Origin: an uncultured Gemella sp.
GTDB taxonomy: Bacteria; Bacillota; Bacilli; Staphylococcales; Gemellaceae
Assembly: GCA_945869755.1 (NCBI GenBank)
Contig: CAMBPW010000031.1
Span: 1 to 10,859, forward strand
Direction of reading: 5' to 3'
Length of the DNA: 10,859 bases
Positions within the stretch are counted from its first letter, which is position 1, and every line of letters starts with the position of its first letter. Positions 6,801 to 10,859 of this stretch are shown here, piece after piece. The position numbers and the translations under genes are program-made. The notes below the pieces were generated by a model. That model did no database searches. It saw nothing but the letters and a program-made list of their open reading frames with translations, and was not told the origin of the DNA.

Positions 6801-7819
6801 TACAATACCTCCACAGCTATTTCTAATTCAGAAAGTTTTTCTATTATTGCACTAATATTATTTTCATCACCTAATATTTGTGCATATAAAGTTCCTATAT
6901 TTCCATTTTTAGTTTTATCAATTTTACCTTGAATAATACTAACTTTTACACCTACTTCTTTAGTAAGTTCACTAATAATTGGGGCATTAAAGTTTTTATC
7001 ATTAAAAGTTAATTTTACAATTTGACCATTAACAAATGTTTCTTTCCAATTTTTAATATTTTTCATTGCAGACTTTTCAGAACTGAATGCTGTTTGTTTT
7101 AAAAATCTTTTTGTAATTTCTTGTTTTGGTTTGTAAAATACATCTGAAACTAACCCTTCTTCAACAATTTTACCATCATCTATTACTGCAACTTTTGTAC
7201 AAATAGTTTTTACAACATGCATTTCATGAGTAATTAACACAACAGTAATATTAGTTTTTTGGTGTATTTCATTAATTAATTCTAAAACATCGGCTGTAGT
7301 TTCTGGGTCTAACGCACTTGTAGCTTCATCACAAAGTAAAATTTTTGGATTTCCTGCTAAAGCACGAGCAATACCAACACGTTGCTTTTGCCCTCCAGAA
7401 AGTTGAGATGGATAATTATCTTTTCTATCTTCAAGCCCTACTAATTTTACTAATTCATGAACACGCTCATCACGTTCTTTTTTAGGAACTCCTAAAATTT
7501 CTAAAGGAAAAGCGATATTTTCTGCTACAGTTCTACTCCATAATAAATTAAAATGTTGGAAAATCATTCCTATATGTTGACGTTTAAGACGACGTTTTTC
7601 ATTATTTATTTTTCCAAAATCTTCATCAAGAACAACTACTTCACCTTCAGTTGCAGTTTCAAGTCCATTTAGTAATCTTATTAACGTTGATTTACCTGCA
7701 CCAGAATATCCAATAATTCCAAAAATATCCCCTTCTTCAACTTTTAAATCAATACCTTTTAAAGCCTGAACTTTATTATCATATACTTTTGTTACATTTT
7801 TCAATTCAATTATTGACAT
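6800..7819 (-). CDS. metN: Methionine ABC transporter ATP-binding protein MetN
   Basis: This is the ATPase that drives import of methionine (and often D-methionine or its derivatives) through MetI. Visible: Walker A GYSGAGKST (37-45), Q-loop Gln88 in IFQHFNLL, signature LSGGQKQR (140-147), Walker B ILLCDEATSALD (160-171) and the switch His198 in LITHEM. Residues from about 260 to 339 form the C-terminal NIL domain (IVKLTFNDKNFNAPIISEL onward), the methionine-sensing regulatory domain whose ligand binding inhibits transport in the E. coli transporter. This domain separates MetN from other polar amino-acid ATPases. At 339 residues it is full length. The start has a GGAG ribosome binding site. 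It is the first gene after a methionine-type T-box, so expression should rise when tRNA-Met is uncharged. Confidence 0.95.
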   Translation of the reverse strand: MSIIELKNVTKVYDNKVQALKGIDLKVEEGDIFGIIGYSGAGKSTLIRLLNGLETATEGEVVVLDEDFGKINNEKRRLKRQHIGMIFQHFNLLWSRTVAENIAFPLEILGVPKKERDERVHELVKLVGLEDRKDNYPSQLSGGQKQRVGIARALAGNPKILLCDEATSALDPETTADVLELINEIHQKTNITVVLITHEMHVVKTICTKVAVIDDGKIVEEGLVSDVFYKPKQEITKRFLKQTAFSSEKSAMKNIKNWKETFVNGQIVKLTFNDKNFNAPIISELTKEVGVKVSIIQGKIDKTKNGNIGTLYAQILGDENNISAIIEKLSELEIAVEVL

Positions 7820-7839
7820 TAATTATTCTCCTTTTTTTA

Positions 7840-8101
7840 AAAATTAAAAAACACCCTATTATACAAAAATGTATAATAAGGGCGTTTGTTACGCGGTACC
7901 ACCTTACGTTTTTAACTCTACAGCTACTAACATAGCTTTTGCCGTAACGTGGCACACGAATAAAGTTTACTACTTATGTTCACTCTATTAAAATTAAATA
8001 GACCATATTCAGAAGTGTCATAATATGTACTCTCAGCAAACGTACACTCTCTTTGATTACTAAACTACCTACTCATCTAAATTCTTTAAAATATTAATAT
8101 G
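7840..8101 (-). promoter_or_regulatory. T-box leader, Met-type specifier, upstream of metNI
   Basis: A T-box riboswitch senses the charging state of a tRNA. The diagnostic T-box sequence TAAGGTGGTACCGCG is at 7906-7892. Stem I is visible: TAGA (8079-8076) with TCTA (8002-7999) at its base, and AGAGAGTGT (8052-8044) with ACACTTCT (8018-8011) above, leaving a one-base bulge. Directly after this helix comes GAAT-ATG-GTC, so the specifier reads AUG (8006-8004), methionine. A further helix pairs AACATA (7980-7975) with TATGTT. In the antiterminator bulge UGGU would pair with an A discriminator base, as in tRNA-Met. TAAGG of the T-box can pair with CCTTA of the terminator 5' arm, giving the two exclusive folds. 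A neighbouring register (UAU, Tyr) is possible but does not suit metNI. Confidence 0.92.
7845..7885 (-). terminator. T-box intrinsic terminator
   Basis: On the minus strand ACGCCC (7885-7880) pairs with GGGTGT (7856-7851), extended by TTATTATAC with GTATAATA (one bulged T), around ATTTTT, and followed by TTTTTAATTTTT. It shares its 5' arm with the antiterminator of the T-box, so it forms when tRNA-Met is charged. Confidence 0.9.
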
Positions 8102-8107
8102 CTAAAG

Positions 8108-8136
8108 AGTATATCATCATATTTTTGTATTGTCAA
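8108..8136 (-). promoter_or_regulatory. metNI T-box promoter
   Basis: A perfect -35 TTGACA (8136-8131) and TATACT -10 (8113-8108) with the ideal 17-base spacer, on the minus strand. Transcription should start near 8101 and run into the T-box leader. Strong constitutive initiation fits control by attenuation. Confidence 0.85.
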
Positions 8137-8280
8137 GATAATTTTTATAATAAAAAGTGAAATTTTTTCAATATGTAAACTATAAATATTTAAAAACATA
8201 AAACAAATTTTATCGTATTTTATTTTTTTATAGTGCAAAATTTTTCAACTACATTTTACTGTATTTATTTTTTAAAATTA
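8137..8280 (-). other. Intergenic spacer after folD, no clear terminator
   Basis: This AT-rich spacer separates folD from the T-box promoter. I see no convincing terminator for folD. The best candidate is a 5-bp hairpin, TGAAA-AAA-TTTCA, near 8158-8170, followed on the minus strand by CTTTTTATT; it is very weak. Some pheT-plsY-folD transcripts may read into the T-box leader. Confidence 0.3.
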
Positions 8281-9126
8281 TTATTTCTCTATTTCAAGTG
8301 CTGTTAATGTATTTTGCATAAGCATTGTTATTGTCATTGGCCCTACTCCACCAGGTACAGGAGAAATATATGCAACTTTGTCTTTTACATTATCAAAATC
8401 AACATCTCCTACAAGTTTATCATTTTTATAATTATTTCCAACATCAATTATAACTGCACTTGATTTGAAATTATTTTCTCCCGTTATAAAATGTGCAATT
8501 CCAACACAACTAACTATTATATCAGCATTTTCTATAAATTGTTCCAAATTTTTAGTTTTAGAATGTGCAATAGTTACTGTAGCATTTTCTTGTAATAATA
8601 AATTAGCAACTGGTTTTCCTACTATGTTAGAGCGTCCTATTACTAATGCATTTTTACCTTCAATAATTTCTCCTGTTGATTTTATTAATGATAAAATTCC
8701 TAGTGGTGTACAAGGAATTAATTTTGCATTTCCTACACTTAAATTTCCTACATTTATTGGATGAAATCCATCAACATCTTTATTTGGAGATATTTTTTGT
8801 AATATTATTTCTGAATTTATATGTTTAGGTAATGGAAGTTGAACTAAAATTCCGTGAATATTTTTGTCATTATTTAATTGTTCTATTTTTTCTATTAATT
8901 GTTCTTCTGTAGTATTTTCATTTAATTCTATTTTTATTGAATTAATTTCATTTTCTAAACATGCTTTATGTTTTGAATTAACATAACTCATTGAAGCTCT
9001 GTTATCTCCAACTAAAACTACAGCTAGTGTTGGTATAATTCCTTTTTCACGATAAAGAAGTACTTTTTCTTTTATTTTTTCTCTAGTTTTTTTTGCTATT
9101 TCTTTTCCATCTATTATTATCGCCAT
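8281..9126 (-). CDS. folD: Methylenetetrahydrofolate dehydrogenase/cyclohydrolase FolD
   Basis: FolD is a cytoplasmic bifunctional enzyme that interconverts 5,10-methylene-, 5,10-methenyl- and 10-formyl-tetrahydrofolate using NADP(H), supplying one-carbon units for purines and initiator formyl-methionine. Catalytic residues are in place: Tyr48 and Lys52 (SYVNSK), Gln96 in VQLPLP, Asp119 in DVDGFHP. The Rossmann nucleotide-binding motif is VIGRSNIVGKP (162-172), and the C-terminal signature PVPGGVGPMT is at 256-265. At 281 residues it is full length. The ATG at 9126 has a GGAG ribosome binding site six bases upstream; plsY ends 20 bases before it, so it is probably the last gene of the pheT-plsY-folD transcript. 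The group is unusual, because folD often lies near nusB or xseA in Bacilli. Confidence 0.95.
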   Translation of the reverse strand: MAIIIDGKEIAKKTREKIKEKVLLYREKGIIPTLAVVLVGDNRASMSYVNSKHKACLENEINSIKIELNENTTEEQLIEKIEQLNNDKNIHGILVQLPLPKHINSEIILQKISPNKDVDGFHPINVGNLSVGNAKLIPCTPLGILSLIKSTGEIIEGKNALVIGRSNIVGKPVANLLLQENATVTIAHSKTKNLEQFIENADIIVSCVGIAHFITGENNFKSSAVIIDVGNNYKNDKLVGDVDFDNVKDKVAYISPVPGGVGPMTITMLMQNTLTALEIEK

Positions 9127-9146
9127 ATTTTCTCCGTAAAATTTAT

Positions 9147-9752
9147 TTATTTCTTTTTAAAATTTATTTTTAATTTTGAAATATTTTCTGTTCCATTTTT
9201 TAATCGCTCTATATTACTTCTGTGCATATACACTATAAATAAACACATAATTATCATTATATATTTGTCTATTCCAACTCCATAAACTGCGATATATGTC
9301 GCTCCTAATAGAGATATTATAATACTGGCTAATGACACATATCCCGTTAAAAATAATACAATGAAAAATATTGCTATTTGTGTAATTGCTAAATAAGGAT
9401 AACAATAAATAAATATACCCCCACCTGTCGCAACAGCTTTTCCACCTTTAAAATTTGCGAATATTGGAAATACATGCCCTATCATTGACATAGCACCAAA
9501 TAAAACTAAATAATTTACATCTCCTAAAATTTTATTTGCAATATATAAACTTAACATTCCTTTTCCTATATCACATACTAATACTGTTAATCCTGCTTTT
9601 TTCCCAAGATTCCTTATCATATTTGTAGTGCCAAGATTACCACTTCCCATTGTTCTTATATCTTTATTGTAAAAAATTTTACCTATAATTAATGCAAATG
9701 GAATAGATCCTAATAAATATGATAATATACACAATAAAATTACTTCTATCAT
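9147..9752 (-). CDS. plsY: Acyl-phosphate:glycerol-3-phosphate acyltransferase PlsY
   Basis: PlsY is an integral membrane enzyme that transfers an acyl group from acyl-phosphate (made by PlsX) to glycerol-3-phosphate, giving lysophosphatidic acid, the first step of phospholipid synthesis in most Gram-positives. Visible: N-terminal YLLGSIPFALIIGK, the motif-1 loop GSGNLGTTNMIRNLGKKAG (37-55), the second conserved loop GHVFPIFANFKGGKAVATGGG (about 92-112, including the phosphate-binding KGGKAVAT), and five or so membrane segments with a basic C-terminus ending in KKK. The length of 201 is normal. An AGAGGAAAG ribosome binding site lies across the end of pheT, and the pheT stop is only 12 bases upstream, so the two are co-transcribed. 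Confidence 0.95.
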   Translation of the reverse strand: MIEVILLCILSYLLGSIPFALIIGKIFYNKDIRTMGSGNLGTTNMIRNLGKKAGLTVLVCDIGKGMLSLYIANKILGDVNYLVLFGAMSMIGHVFPIFANFKGGKAVATGGGIFIYCYPYLAITQIAIFFIVLFLTGYVSLASIIISLLGATYIAVYGVGIDKYIMIIMCLFIVYMHRSNIERLKNGTENISKLKINFKKK

Positions 9753-9764
9753 ATCTTTCCTCTC

Positions 9765-10859
9765 TTATCTAATAGTCGCTCCATATTCAACTAACGCTTT
9801 TTCAATTTTTTCATGAGCATTATTTATTTCTTCAGTTATTAAAGTTTTCTCTTTATCACTGTATGTAATTGTTATAGCTATTGATTTTTTATCTTCTGGA
9901 AGTCCTATTCCTTCATAAATATCAAATAATTCTATATTATCAACAAGTTTGTTATTTACATTAGCAATTATTTTTTCAATATTTTTATATTCATCATTTT
10001 TATCAATTAACATAGCTATATCACGAGTAACTTTTGGATATTTTGATACTTCTTCGTAAATTGGTTTAACTTTTTCGTTAGTTAACACTTTATCTAAATT
10101 AATTTCAAATACATACGTTTCACTAATATCTAAAGTTCTTGCGTACATTGGATGAATTTCTCCAATAAATCCGATAATTTCAGAATTATAAATTATTTTA
10201 GCACATCTTCCTGGATGCATATTTTCTAATAAAAGTTTTTCGTATGAAATTTTATCTTCAATTCCTAATTTATTAAATAATAATTCTAAATACCCTTTTG
10301 TTGAATAAAAATCAATATTTTTTTCTTCTTTTGCCCATTTTGTAATATGCTCTTTTCCTGTTAGAACCCCAGAAATATATAGCTCTTCTTTAGGCTGAAT
10401 ATTTTCATCACCACTTCCGAAAAATATTCTTCCTATTTCTATTAGTTTTAGATTTTTTTGTTGACGTGCCTGATTATATGAAACTGTCTTTAATAAACCT
10501 GGAATTAAACTTTGACGTAGAGTAGAATGATTTTCACTCATAGGCATTAATAATTCAACTATATGATTTTTATTTAATGTAAATTGCTCTGCTTCAACTT
10601 TTGAAACTAAAGAGTAATTTATTGTATCAGAGAATCCAACATTCAAATATAATTTTCTTAATTGTCTAATTAATTTTTGTTTGTATGTTAGTCCTCCTTT
10701 TGTAGATTTAGAAAATTGTGGTAGTGTTGAAGGTACTTTATCATATCCGTAAATTCTTACAATTTCTTCTGCAATATCTTGTTTAATTGTAATATCTGGT
10801 CTTCTTGTCGGAATAGTTACTTTAATATTATTTTCTAATTCGTCTACTTTAAAATCAAG
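9765..10859 (-). CDS. pheT: Phenylalanine--tRNA ligase beta subunit, C-terminal part (5' end outside window)
   Basis: PheT is the beta subunit of the alpha2-beta2 phenylalanyl-tRNA synthetase (with PheS). The frame is open from the right edge of the window through to TAA 9767-9765, giving 364 visible residues, so the true start is outside. The fragment starts inside the B5 domain with PTRRPDITIKQDIAEEI and RIYGYDKVPSTLP, the classic PheT motif with acidic Mg-binding residues. The catalytic-like domain follows (INYSLVSK, LLMPMSENHSTLRQSLIPGLL, GRIFFG), and the last ~95 residues are the anticodon-binding FDX-ACB domain (KYPKVTRDIAMLID; ending EKALVEYGATIR). A TTG at 10646-10644 lies inside the protein and is not the start. 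pheS would be expected just outside the window to the right. Confidence 0.96.
   Translation of the reverse strand, partial: LDFKVDELENNIKVTIPTRRPDITIKQDIAEEIVRIYGYDKVPSTLPQFSKSTKGGLTYKQKLIRQLRKLYLNVGFSDTINYSLVSKVEAEQFTLNKNHIVELLMPMSENHSTLRQSLIPGLLKTVSYNQARQQKNLKLIEIGRIFFGSGDENIQPKEELYISGVLTGKEHITKWAKEEKNIDFYSTKGYLELLFNKLGIEDKISYEKLLLENMHPGRCAKIIYNSEIIGFIGEIHPMYARTLDISETYVFEINLDKVLTNEKVKPIYEEVSKYPKVTRDIAMLIDKNDEYKNIEKIIANVNNKLVDNIELFDIYEGIGLPEDKKSIAITITYSDKEKTLITEEINNAHEKIEKALVEYGATIR

Noticed and set aside
7840..8101. S-box (SAM-I) riboswitch for metNI
   Set aside because: The T-box consensus, specifier and matching antiterminator fully explain the leader, and no SAM-I core was seen.
8465..8764. 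99-codon plus-strand open frame opposite folD
   Set aside because: Antisense to a clear full-length folD, with low-complexity content mirroring its codons and no ribosome binding site context.
9214..9405. 63-codon minus-strand frame inside plsY
   Set aside because: Out-of-frame reading of plsY on the same strand, without independent start signals.
10644..10646. TTG at 10646 as the start of pheT
   Set aside because: The frame stays open to the right edge and encodes the conserved B5 domain upstream, so this codon is an internal leucine.

Overview
The window is very AT-rich and has the layout of a low-GC Firmicute of the class Bacilli. The evidence is a ricA (ymcA) homologue next to korAB, a T-box leader, strong AGGAG-type ribosome binding sites, and rarA, uraA, metNI, folD, plsY and pheT genes of Bacilli type. 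A relative of Gemella or the Staphylococcaceae fits best, but that placement is inference from base composition and gene order. No mobile element, CRISPR array, rRNA or tRNA was seen, and the content is mostly ordinary core metabolism.

Layout, left to right. At 1-3075, on the minus strand, korA, korB, ricA and the start of a small membrane-anchored protein form one tightly packed operon: a 2-oxoacid:ferredoxin oxidoreductase, then an RNA-maturation cofactor. At 3239-4507, on the plus strand, rarA (a replication-fork AAA+ ATPase) is transcribed divergently from korA across a short region with apparently interlocked promoters. At 4626-5903, minus strand, uraA encodes a uracil permease. Its roughly 120-nt leader (about 5904-6025) starts at a good promoter and folds into a closed two-helix shape that I cannot assign to a known riboswitch or PyrR site. 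At 6141-7819, minus strand, metN and metI encode the ATPase and permease of a methionine ABC importer, without a metQ binding-protein gene. They end in a strong terminator and are preceded by a T-box leader (7840-8101) whose specifier reads AUG (Met). At 8281-10859, minus strand, pheT (5' end outside the window), plsY and folD are closely spaced and probably co-transcribed.

Regulation is the most informative part. metNI is controlled by uncharged tRNA-Met through transcription antitermination. uraA seems to have its own structured leader, and korA and rarA share one intergenic control region. The best candidate for something undescribed is the uraA leader. The other noteworthy points are a RicA without any cysteine, metNI separated from metQ, and the unusual pheT-plsY-folD grouping.
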